The position numbers and the translations under genes were made by a program. Shown piece after piece: positions 37,360 through 47,709 of a stretch of DNA of 64,000 nucleotides. This DNA is from Ophiodon elongatus (Eukaryota > Chordata > Actinopteri > Perciformes > Hexagrammidae), in assembly GCA_016806645.1 (NCBI GenBank), contig JACSYO010001972.1:1245501-1309500 (forward strand), written 5' to 3'. The number at the start of each line of letters is the position of its first letter. The stretch's first letter is position 1. The notes beneath the pieces were generated by a model that did no database searches, had not been told where the DNA came from, and saw only the letters and a list, made by a program, of their open reading frames with translations.

Positions 37360-37960
37360 ATGTGCCGTTAGTGCGAGCTGCAGCTCTCTCCAGTGTTCCG
37401 CTGAAGAGTTGCTCCATTAATTGCAGTGGGCTGTGATTATTCACAAGGGTTTATAATTAGGAGGGAGTCAGGAGTGTTTTATGCCGGGTAATTGCATGCG
37501 TCTACCCGCCGCCATTCCGCTGGGGAGCAGTAAGCTACAGTACCGCCGTCAAATCAAAGGAGGCTGCTTTGGCCCTTGTTGCTTGAAATTGATTTTGAAG
37601 CACTCATCAAACAGATTGCTTTTTGTAAACATCACTCTTCCTTAATTTTACAGATTCTGATGATACGCTGCGGAGCCATTATGAATTTTTCGGTTGAATC
37701 CGGGTGCATCCGCCAGCTTCCCACCGATGTGGGTTTTTCGGTATGAGGAGGTGAAGGCTGCATAATATGCAAATTGCTGAGTATTTTTCTCAATTTTATA
37801 TTGCAGAGAGAAATGTATAATCAGTTTTGAAAGGCCAGGCAATTGGAAAAGCTTGTCACCTTCCATTTCTTTGTAACATAAAATGATTAGAACTAAACGT
37901 CTGTATGCTATTTTATCTGCGGTTGTGTCCTTGCTTGGCATGTGGGCCAAAGATAGAGTG
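37360..37960. promoter_or_regulatory. candidate non-coding regulatory block
   Basis: Repeat-free stretch with ATTAATTGCAG near 37416, TATAATTAGG near 37452 and a perfect octamer ATGCAAAT at 37767-37774, the binding site of POU-domain factors. The text looks like slowly evolving non-coding DNA, but that is an impression only; no comparison was possible. Confidence 0.2.
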
Positions 37961-39379
37961 AAGTTCTGTTCTGGGGAGAAGCTTTTGAGTTCAGGGTCTG
38001 GAAGAAGACTTCCTATACCAGTTTTATCGTTCCGTTTCGCTGCACGTGAACATCTTGTAAATGACGTCCGTCTTGCAGCACTTCAAACACTTTAATAAAG
38101 CGTGTCCACGCAAATATGACGGTTAACATTTCCCAATCGTTTTCATTTTTTTGGCTCTGTGCGTCTGCCATATGGTTGCCATGTGGTGTTGTTGCACAGG
38201 CTTCTCAAAATGCAGATAATTCACATTCATTTTCCCCCTATAAAGTCGGGGGGCATCCATTTGGATTTGCATGCCGTGTCATGAGTGGGGGTGGGGGGGC
38301 GGCACATGGGGACCCGGTGAAGGAGTGCGGGACCGGTCTGCTGCTCCACCAAGGACTGCTGCAGCAGCTGTTCTTCCTGGATGTCGGTTCCCGGGTAACG
38401 TGCCTCTAAACATGATGGGCTCCAACAGCTTGCACTTGTTCCATTCTATTCAGCGGCGGCCGAGAGAGTTCACCTGTCACGAAACTCAACATCAGCTGTG
38501 GGGAAGCTGAGTGCTGCCTGCCACCTTTTAGTGCATTCAGGAACACAATGGATGAGAAAGGGTTAGCTGCAATGAGATAAGACGGCGGGAGACAAGTGAA
38601 GAACGACTGGTTGCTGTGCTATTCATTATTCAGAAGCAGTGGTCACAGCGCACTCGTGTTTCATGTGAGATGGCATGTTAGTGTTCAGCCTTTGGCAAGA
38701 AATAAAAAAAACTTTTCAAGATGATGTGAGACGTGAAAAAGGGGAACTTGGCTATCGCCAACTGCATTTGAGTGGGAAAGCTTTTTAGGGAGGTCTGCGA
38801 TCTATAAAGCTTTGGAGCATTTTACACCTCCATATCAATGGGAATAAATCTGAAATGGCTTTCACTCTACTCCGCTGTGCTTCATGAATTACAGCAGGAG
38901 ATGAGGTGGCCCTGTCAGAGCGACGGGAGGAAAGGCTTCAAAATTCTTTGAGCAGGTCAAGGGCACCGGTGAAAGGACTATGAATTTTAGATGTTGCATG
39001 TCAGAAATATTCACATCTGAGGGGACAGAAGACAACAACTACACTGTTGTCACGTGTTTAGCATGAGGGGGGGAGTGCTTTTATCACTGAAATGGTAATA
39101 TAGTGCCAAACATCTAATCTAATGTAAGAGGGGATATGGATACGTTACCCGTAGCAGGATGTATGTCATAGTTAATATTACCAAATATCATTAACTACAT
39201 GAAACAATTACTTCCCCGAGGTGACTGAAGGTGAAGCAGCCCACAACACAACACTTGAGTAACAGATGTGTTAAATAAACCAACAAAAAAAGCATCTCTA
39301 AATGGTAAATTTCTGATTTCAGGTAATTTTTCATTTATATCACTGACTGCAAGCTGCTATTCTGAGAGCTAGTCTAGTA
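37961..39379. other. no gene seen
   Basis: Unique sequence; a G run at 38286-38302. Frames of 70-97 codons have no domain. Confidence 0.45.
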
Positions 39380-39785
39380 GAGAGGAAACCAACAATCTAT
39401 CAGAGCGGAGCTCAGAGAACCACCTGCTGCTCAACGTCAGTAAAACCAAGGAGCTGATTGTTGAGTTTAGATTAAAGGAGGTGAAGACACACACCCCTGT
39501 CTACATCAATGGAGCCTGAGAAGAGCTAAAGGATATTAGAAGACTAAACGCACCAAGCTACAACCTGTTCACCTGCTGCCGTCTGGAGAGATATAGAAGT
39601 ATCAGCTGCTGAACCACCAGACTTCAGATCAGCTTCTTGAGACTCCTTAATTCATCCTCCACATACAATAATACATCAAAATAGTTTTATTTTTTATTTT
39701 ATTTATGTAGAAAATTGATACTACAATCTAAATTCTGTTGTGCAACCCTGTCGTACAATGACAAATAATAGCCTTGTAACCTTCT
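39380..39785 (+). mobile_element. internally deleted LINE fragment (Rex1/CR1-type)
   Basis: The plus strand encodes, with breaks, ENHLLLNVSKTKELIVEF then TPVYINGA, the segment that follows the catalytic box in Rex1/CR1-group reverse transcriptases. It then jumps to YNLFTCCRLERYRSIS, which corresponds to the far C-terminal H-x-L-F-x-L-L-P-S-G-R-R-Y-R-S motif. About 150 residues that normally lie between are absent, so the element has an internal deletion. The 3' end reads AAATTCTGTTGTGCAACCCT and ACAATGACAAATAA, the same tail type as at 9075-9137. It cannot encode a working enzyme. Confidence 0.7.
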
Positions 39786-39788
39786 GAC

Positions 39789-39809
39789 TTTTTTTTTTTT
39801 TTTTTTTTT
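39789..39809. repeat. T homopolymer run
   Basis: Twenty-one consecutive T residues directly after the LINE tail. Confidence 0.95.
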
Positions 39810-41019
39810 ATTGTGTGGAAAAGTGAGCACAAAACAAGTGTAGACAAGTACGTGAACACATAAACGACTGAAAGAGTGAGGTGGTAGCAGGAGTCGAGGA
39901 GGGAAGAGAAAAGATTGGTTCTGGTACTACGATGGCGTCCGAGTTGGCTCCATTCGTGTCGATTGTAGTTGTGATTTGCTGAGTAGATGCAGCTACACGT
40001 TTAACCCTGTCTCCCAGAAATTTGCTTCATATCCTTCTTATTCCCCAACAGCACATATGTTTTAATGTCGTCCAGATTATGTATTTTATGAGGAAAGGTT
40101 TTTTAAAATAACCTGCAAATGTCTGAAACGTTGAACGGCATTTGAATTCCTTCATTCATCAGTATTTGCCCGTGCAATTCAATATCCACCTGTCGCAACT
40201 CAAGTATGATTATGGGAAGATCAGGGTCTTGATTCAAGACGGCTGTCTTTTTCTTCTGTAATGAGATATATTTCAGAGTGAGATGGAATATGGATAATTA
40301 AGAGGGAGACGTACATTTACAATCCTTCAGGTTTGATGCCATCAGCCTGATGCGGAGCTGTAGGGGACTGTTGGCTTCCTCTCACACCTCCCTCGCGGAC
40401 CCGGAGGAGGAGGAGGGAACATGAATACATCGCAGTGTAAACAAAGTCTTGGCAGACTGAGATCCAAACACACCCCTCCAGACCCATAGTAGCACTAGCT
40501 AGCTGGTTGGCTACTATGACCCACAAACCCTCAAATCCCCTTGGATGGGACCGTTTTCTTTTAAGATGAGCCATCAAAAATATATGTAGCATTTTGTCTT
40601 TCACTAAAAGGTATGTAACAAAAAAATAAAAGTCTTATCTTAGTTCCTCAAATAAATGAAAGGTCAATATATTGTTGTTCTTATCTCATCTGCTGCTGTG
40701 TAGAGTGTTAGCTGATGTAATTTTATAAAATGTGTTCACTGTGTTTAGAATCAATCTCAGAACCTCTTTAGTTCGGCTGAAGACTGGAGCAGATCTGATG
40801 TGTGGAATGTGAGGTTTCCATAGCAACCAGCACGCCAGAGTGCAGTAACTGTTTGTTTGTTGTTGTTTTTCTGTCAGTATTGCAACTGCTAAAAAAAACA
40901 AAACATTATTAAACATCCCCAGCATTAAGGACGCCCCCTGAAATGGGGTTCTCAACGGGAGTCGTAAATTAATTAATAACCAAAGTATTGATGAGATCCG
41001 GAGTTAACGCTTCTGCTGT
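39810..41019. other. no gene seen
   Basis: Unique sequence with short frames only. Confidence 0.45.
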
Positions 41020-41621
41020 CGGTCCTTTAGAAGTTCCAGAGTGAGATGTCCCCGTCTCAAACCTCCTCTCTCTGTCTCTGTGTCTTTGTGCTTTACTCTG
41101 AAACACAAACCGACTCCGGCTCAGTCCAGCGTGAGACTCACATCATGGCGGAGAGAACAAAAAGACCGAAAGTGAGGCTACATGTGACTCCAGTAGATGC
41201 TGAGAACTCTCGTTGTCTCAAACTCATTAAAATCCTCACAAGTGAAAGGGAGGAAACAGCAGCAGTTCATCACAACATGTGACCAACGAGCAGAACACCA
41301 ATCTGTTTGTGGAGCAGCCGTCCGTCCTCGTCCTCTGCAGGTAACGTTAGTGATGTCATACGGGGTTTGATCAGAAGAACAGGGGAATCAAACAAAGATA
41401 ATCGCTTACATCAGCTTATTGATCAGCTGAGAATGTATTTTAAAGATTTTGGAACTTTTTGTGTTGCTGCTCAAGAAAGACTATTTGTTTACAAACATGA
41501 ATAATAAAGCAATGTTGATTCTTTTCGTATTTAATTGTCTTTTTTTTCTCACAAACTAATCAAAAAGAACCGATAAGAGTACTAGTGTCGATCAAAATCC
41601 TAACAATACCCATCCCTACCC
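41020..41621 (+). mobile_element. decayed hAT (Ac-like) element, copy 1 of an inverted pair
   Basis: The segment shares about 330 nearly identical bases and a further 200 weakly similar bases with the reverse complement of 58660-59175. Its right end reads ATCAAAATCCTAACAATACC then CATCCCTA, the terminal text of a large group of fish Ac-type hAT elements whose ends begin TAGGGATGGGTAT. The left end and target duplication were not found. Only an N-terminal transposase piece is inside, so this copy is non-autonomous. Confidence 0.65.
41046..41282 (+). pseudogene. hAT BED-finger remnant, copy 1
   Basis: The frame is open for 78 codons. From the inner ATG at 41144 it reads MAERTKRPKVRLHVTPVDAE, then NSRCLKLIKILTSE. 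This resembles the start of BED-finger hAT transposases (M-A-E-R-x-K-R-S-K-V-W-x-H-F-T), where W and F are zinc-finger hallmarks. Here W has become R and F has become V, and the second cysteine of the C-x2-C pair is missing, so the finger is broken. The protein is identical to that of 59145-58909 on the other strand. A following frame at 41307-41504 belongs to the same repeat but is not recognised. Confidence 0.6.
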
Positions 41622-43102
41622 AGCATGAAAAAAGAGCAGATATAACTTTAGGAATTTTAAACAAGGTAATTTGACTTTTTGTGGAAAAAACACAGCAGAC
41701 ACAGATTCATATTCAATGCACAGTATTTTGTATCTTATAAAACACATCTGGAAAGTGAGAGCATAACGCCGCGTCTGCTAACCGCTGGGTGAACAGTGCA
41801 GGTGGGGAAACACTTCTTCATGTCTCGTGGCACTTTTTAATATGAAAAGAAACGGCACCCTCTCAGTAAAGGTAACGTTTGGCCTGAACAATAATTACCT
41901 GCCCCTTAGCAGACGTGCCCCGGCCCCACCTGCTATTTACCTCTTTGTAGTTACCCATAATACCACTCATCCTCAACAACACTTCTCAGAGATGCTAGCC
42001 ACTCCACCTGCTGCTTCGTGTTCAGACTCCACTCCGTTAAGCAGGCCTCCTCGCTCTCGCCACCGGAACATGAAGCACAGCGGCGTGTGGCCCAATGGAG
42101 TGCAGACACCTTTCCGGCACGCGCGGCACGAATGTGACACGGTGCTTCCTCTGTTCAACACGGACCGTGCGAGTGGTCCTTCATGCGCTCCAATGTACTC
42201 CATGTTCTGAAGCAAGTGGATTAATATTTCAATCTCAAACCTTTATTGCATGGGGGTCGTCCCAATTATTCCTTTGTGTGCTCCCACAATGCACTGACAT
42301 CATTTGAAGCCACTCACTTTGCGTTATCTGTTTGAACAGTAAATCACCAATAAAACCCAGGAGAGCTCGCTTTACCGAGACTACAAGGAACAACAAAGGC
42401 GTTAAGGCTGTCGCCGTGGTTACTAATGCATGCAGACTGTCTGAGGAAGTTCCCATCAAAATGCTGTATTGTGGTGCATGAGAGTAAAACAAGTTGAAAT
42501 GGCCACTATGGTGATGTTGTAGAGTGATACGATGGAAGCCATTTCCATCTTTTATGAAGCACGGCTTATCCTCGCATTTAAAAGCGATACATCTGGAACC
42601 GATCTGATTGTTTGCCTGGAAACCGCCTCTGGCACAAGAGGTCATCATACCCTTCCTGTCACATCAGCATCCATCAGCCGCACGCGCCAACATATCAATC
42701 AAGGCATCGCTATCTTCAATCCTATCTGACATGGCAATCTGTGTCCGACGGTCTGCCACCTTGTGATTACCAATTGCCACGCAGAGATTACAGCGACACA
42801 GCCCGACGCCGACTGGAGCTCCTTCACAACCTTGGTCCCAAGGTGCCTCTGCAAACGGGGCCACATGATGATGTGGCCGCCGCTACGTGCCTGAAGTTGC
42901 TCTGACCCGTCTAAGAAAGGATTGTTAACAAGTGAGCCGAAGTAACAAAGGCACAGTAAAAATGTTCTTCACCACAAATGGAACAATCGTTTTCCGAAGA
43001 CCTGTGTGCTGGAAAAAAAGTGTCCCTTGGTTTTGTAATGTGGAACATGTCAAGAAGCCAGAGGGAGAATGTTTTTGCACCTGCCTTGGCCCAGTCAGGA
43101 TC
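41622..43102. other. no gene seen
   Basis: Frames of 65-137 codons overlap on both strands without domains. Sequence appears unique. Confidence 0.45.
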
Positions 43103-43704
43103 ATTTAGGGCAGCGGTCTCCAACCTTTTTTGCCCCACGGACCGGTTTCGTGTAAGACAATATTTTCACGGACTGGCCTTCAAGGTGTGGGCGATAAATA
43201 TGACGTAATAAATATGACGTAATAAAATGATACGACCGGCATGAAAACCAATATAAAGTACGTAAAAAAAATACAACTCACCATTACGCCGAATTATCGC
43301 CACGTATTACGCAGAGCGGGCGCGTGAGAATCATCTATAGGATAAACCCGAATTTTAAGTAGGACTCCTGATGTTGTCTTTTAAATGCAGCTTTCTTCTT
43401 CTTGGAAGTCGTAGGCTCTTTTTCTGTCTCCTCATTGGGCCTTTCCCCTTTCCAGAGAAGCTCTTCAAAGAACTTTGTTTTTACTCATTTTTACTCGCTT
43501 GTGGGCTTAATTTTTGGGGTAACGTATCACGTGACTGAGACGAGACAGACAGGCGGAGTTATCCGGTAATTTTTCAAAATAAAACATCTTTCAGACCGTG
43601 ATAATAAATCAAATATTTTTTTCATTCATTCTTTCTGTGCGACCAAGGCACCCACGGACCGGTACCGGTCCGTAGCCCGGTGGTTGGGGACCACTGATTT
43701 AGGG
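43103..43704. mobile_element. complete non-autonomous hAT element with 8-bp target duplication
   Basis: The element spans 43111-43696 (586 bases). Its left end reads CAGCGGTCTCCAACC and the reverse complement of its right end reads CAGTGGTCCCCAACC, 13 of 15 matching. Both ends continue inward with an ACGGACCGGT block. It is flanked by a perfect direct repeat ATTTAGGG at 43103-43110 and 43697-43704. An 8-base duplication is the mark of hAT transposition, and its centre TA fits the nnnTAnnn preference of the Buster branch. There is no transposase frame inside, so it must have been moved by another element. A small tandem duplication (ATAAATATGACGTA) lies near 43194-43222. Confidence 0.92.
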
Positions 43705-43797
43705 AATAAAGTGTGGTTAGATGTCAAATCCAATATCCTTTTTTTACAGACATATTTGAAAATATGTTTTTTAGTTTTTTCTCGCTTTCTTGCCCAG

Positions 43798-43890
43798 CGT
43801 TAGATGAGCTACAGCTAGCAGCCGGTTAGCTTAGCTTAGCATAAATACTGGAAAGAGGGGGAAATAGCTAGCCTGGCTCAACCTACCTGT
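43798..43890 (+). repeat. common teleost repeat fragment (GCTTAGC-rich)
   Basis: Contains GTTAGCTTAGCTTAGCATAA and then ACTGGAAAGAGGGGGAAATA and GCTAGCCTGGCTC. This word order is that of a very widespread fish repeat, also present in reverse at 16145-16235. Related decayed sequence may continue to about 44380. Confidence 0.55.
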
Positions 43891-45880
43891 AACTCTCAAC
43901 TCCTAGGTTTTACCAAGAACACCCTCCAATGAAGAACGACAGCATCCGTCCTTTCAGCAAGAGCCCCAAAAACTACACGCTTACAGTCGGTTGATGACCC
44001 CCTTTAATGGCCGTGGTCGTTATGATGGGAACAAAAGAGGAAAAATCGAGTGACATTATTATCATGTCTGTCTGAGGAGGTGAACAAAACATATGACTTT
44101 AACACAGGAGACAGCAGTTCTTTTCCCATTTGACAGTTAACTTTTTTTAGCATGAAGACAATGATCGTTCCCTCACCTTAACCAAGTGTTTATCATTATA
44201 ACCATGACGACGAAGGTCTTCCGGCTAAATCCCATGAAAAGACGAAAATTTACAATTCTAAGATGTCAAACAAGGACTAGTTTGACATTTTGTTAAATAT
44301 AAAGCTAGATCAAGTATGCTCTTAGCTTACTGGAAGCAGAGGAAACAGCAAGGCTCTGAGAAACAATAAACAAAAAGTATGAAAAATAGGACACATTGTG
44401 GTTTAATGATTCTCTCTGTTTCCACTCTTTGTGCTAAGAAGCGTATCGGCTGTTTGCTGGATCTGAATATTTAGCCTACTGTACAGACATGTAGGTGGGG
44501 TCAAACTGAAAATGTTCAAAGATGTCAAAACTATGCTAGATACTTCAAAAATGTACTAAAATAAACAAAACATGTTTTTTCCAGTACAACATTAGAACTG
44601 GGCACAGAGAACTGTGTTAAATCTAATTGCACTGATTATTGTTCATTATATTTGATGCCCAACACCGCCCTAGTTCTATTCTTTGTTAATATTTGTAGGA
44701 TATAATATGTAAGGATGTGTAATTCTCTTTTTCTTCAAAGACCAAAACCAACAATGTGTCCGTCTCTCCTTCAGTACTTTCCTTCTTGTCTTTGACACTC
44801 AATATCATATTCATTCTTTCAGTCATTTGCCCACATTGGATCTCACAATCATAAGCGATGACTGACTACACTGAAACTCCAGTGTGTCACGAAGCCATGA
44901 ATCTCCCTCAGCAGAGTAGATGGTGGCGAGGAAAGTGATAACTGGTGCCTCGTTTGAAGTGCAACATCTCAGATGTCTTCTCTCTTTAGCTCGACTCGCT
45001 GCACGAACAAATTCAAGGCCAGGGGGAATGCACTCAAACAAATGAATAAGTAAAGCACCTTAACTTCTATCCTACTAATCCTCCTCAGTTGTTTATCAGC
45101 AGGCCGTATCAAGAAGCTGCAACTGAGAGTGATATAATACAACCTACATCCTGAGCCGAGCAGAACAAATTGCTCGCCGCAACCGGAAAATGCATTGCCA
45201 GAGGATAGTGACCAATCAGGTGATGTTTTGTCGACATCCTGGAAGGTTGAGACTTCCTGTTGCTGTGGGGCCGGACCACCACCAAGGGTCACGACCCAGT
45301 GGAACCAATGGAAACAAAAGATAATGATTCCAAATGCAATAGTTCCTGCCGATCTGCAGAAAGACTTCTGAAGCAGTTGTAAGGTCTTCAAAGTCAGATC
45401 TGCTTTACAGAATCAGCAATGAGGTGAGGAATAATGCTGCCATTAATGTGCTGATTAATGTGTTTCACAGTTCACTCAGTCTGTTGCTGACACTAAAGCG
45501 TGAGTGCCCGAAATGTGTGTGTGAGATCTGCTTATTTTTTTCCATGTCACGTTGCTCCATGGCTGGCTGGCAAATGAGCAGCAACGCAACTGAAACCAAA
45601 CTAACCGAACAGCTCCAGTCAACTCGAACACGGTTAATAGAAACAAAGAATTACACGGCTCTGTTTAGTTGAAGCTGTTTTTGTTTTCATTTCACTTTCA
45701 GTACTTATTGCTGTGGTGTGTTTTTGCAGTGCACTTCTCAGAGATCAACTGTCAGTGAAACACCATCAATAGTTCTTCAGTATCGCTGTCAAAGTTAGGT
45801 GATGACATTGTTTTTATGTCTTTTGAGCCATGGGTGTTTTTTTTAAAACTTAAAGCCTAAACTTCTACTAGCGACGCTAG
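43891..45880. other. no gene seen
   Basis: Partly repeat-derived up to about 44380, then unique. Frames of 72-140 codons at 44823-45391 (minus) have no recognisable domain. Confidence 0.4.
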
Positions 45881-46260
45881 CAAAATTTGAGTGCACTGAT
45901 GATGACAAGTTGTTAACAGAATGTAAGAAATACAGACCTAAATATTGAAAGTATCGACCTAATGATGGTATTAGATGAAAATTGACAGGACAGGAAAGTC
46001 CATGAACGGCCGCACCAAAATGTGTGACCATCCATTTTGCAGATTTTGAAATTCTTCACTCGATAAGTGGAAATTTTGACCTGCTGGTGGCGCTTAAGGA
46101 AAACGCATGGGATCACCAAAACTATTAAAATTCATCTTCAGGGTACCAGGAATATCTTGACATAATGTCATGGCGACCCTTCCAATAGGTATTAAGATAA
46201 AAATGTCATTCTGAGAGCCCATCTCTTATTCCGTACAGTCCTCTTCCATGACAACCCTGA
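45881..46260. repeat. dispersed teleost repeat fragment
   Basis: Contains ATGGGATCACCAAAACTATT and AAAATTCATCTTCAG, then CATGGCGACCCTTCCAATAG. This order is typical of a long, common non-coding fish repeat (idea: GGATCACCAAAGTxATTACAATTCATC...ATGGCAATCCATCCAATAG). Related fragments lie at 46540-46660 and, in the other orientation, 54235-54400. Confidence 0.5.
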
Positions 46261-46539
46261 CACCTACGTTACCCACAATGCATAAAAACCTTGGATAATT
46301 TGGTCAGACACCATTGTGTGTTACGCTGGAAGCAGTTCATTTAGGCCGAGCTGCTTCCCTCAAGCAGAGATGAAGAGGGGGCTACGAAGGTCTGGTTAGT
46401 TCTTGAGTTCTTTCTACTTTGACCTCATACAGCTCCCTCTAGAGCCTTAAAAGTCTTTATACAATTATTGTTTAACATATGCTAGGCTGTATGGGGATTG
46501 CATGAATTTGGTATTACGGTGATGTGTGATGAATTGTCT

Positions 46540-46660
46540 TCCCGTCAGGGGATCGCCAAAATCACCAGGGTTCATCTTCAGAGGACAAAGAATATCTGGA
46601 ATCACATTGTGGCAATTAGTTGGTCTTGACCAAATTGGTACAGACAGATGGATAAACTGA
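46540..46660. repeat. dispersed teleost repeat fragment, second piece
   Basis: Contains GGGGATCGCCAAAATCACCA and GGTTCATCTTCAGAGGACA, parallel to 46107-46150, so the two are neighbouring diverged copies or parts of one element. Confidence 0.5.
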
Positions 46661-46769
46661 GATGGTCACCTTTAGACCCTATCAGAAAATGATTGTACAA
46701 AAGCACTGTCCTGTACTGTATGGTTGACTAACATTAAATAAAGACGTACGGGTTTTCAGTATTTATACT

Positions 46770-46773
<4 letters not shown>

Positions 46774-46809
<36 letters not shown>
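46774..46809. repeat. (TA)n microsatellite
   Basis: About 18 TA units. Confidence 0.96.
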
Positions 46810-46811
<2 letters not shown>

Positions 46812-47709
46812 TAGCCACCGATTTCCAAAAGCAATGCACCAGAATTCCATGACTCACACATTCAGAATAAAAAAAAATCTATCACATGTGGAAACGACGC
46901 TTGCTCCACATCCCACATACATATTTCAGAGTGACATTTACTTTCAAGCCAATTGACAAAACAAGTTTTTATTATTTACACATACTGGGTATGTGATTGT
47001 TAAGCTAGCCTCTTTGATTTGAATAGGAGAGGTTACTGGTGTCAAGATGAATATATGTATGTCAAACCATCTTTAATCAGATGCTATTCATGGAATAAAC
47101 TAGCCTTGCACAAGACCACTATCATTTTACCTTGCATCTATAATAGACAATACTTTCCTTAATTGGGATAAAATACAAATACTTTATCATTTCATCACAG
47201 TAATTACTTTAAAAGGAAGTGATCATTCTTCATGAGAACAACAGACTTCCTGTCTGAAATGTTTTTTTATGAATGAAATGAAAAGGCGGTGTCAAAATGG
47301 GATTCAAATATCATAATATCGTCATCAGCCATTTCAAGCACATAACAGAGTCTGTCATTTGTAATGTTTTCAGTGGGATGCTGGTGAAGAACAAGTTGAA
47401 TTTGAAGAACAAATTGAACTCTCGCTAATTTCAGCCATAGTTTGCTTTGGATGTGGGCACAATTAATATTTTCCCCCTGGATGTGAATTATTTTGCACAT
47501 GTCGTATGCAATCAACCCTCAGTCCCAGTAGCTACATTTGTGTGAGACAAATTAGCAAAAGTACCTAATTTTCAGAGACAACAATAAGTTCCAAAGCAGG
47601 AAGTAGGGCGTTCAGAGGTTAGAGAAAACTGAAGGAGTGGAATCTAAAAACACAAGTGTCCAAAAATAATTTACCTGGGTGGTTGTGAAGAACACATTTT
47701 ACCTTTATA
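46810..47709. other. no gene seen
   Basis: AT-rich unique sequence; one minus frame of 82 codons without a domain. Confidence 0.5.

Noticed and set aside
41827..42210. 127-codon plus-strand open frame as a possible exon
   Set aside because: Composition shifts midway, no recognisable domain, and an equally long frame runs on the other strand over part of it.
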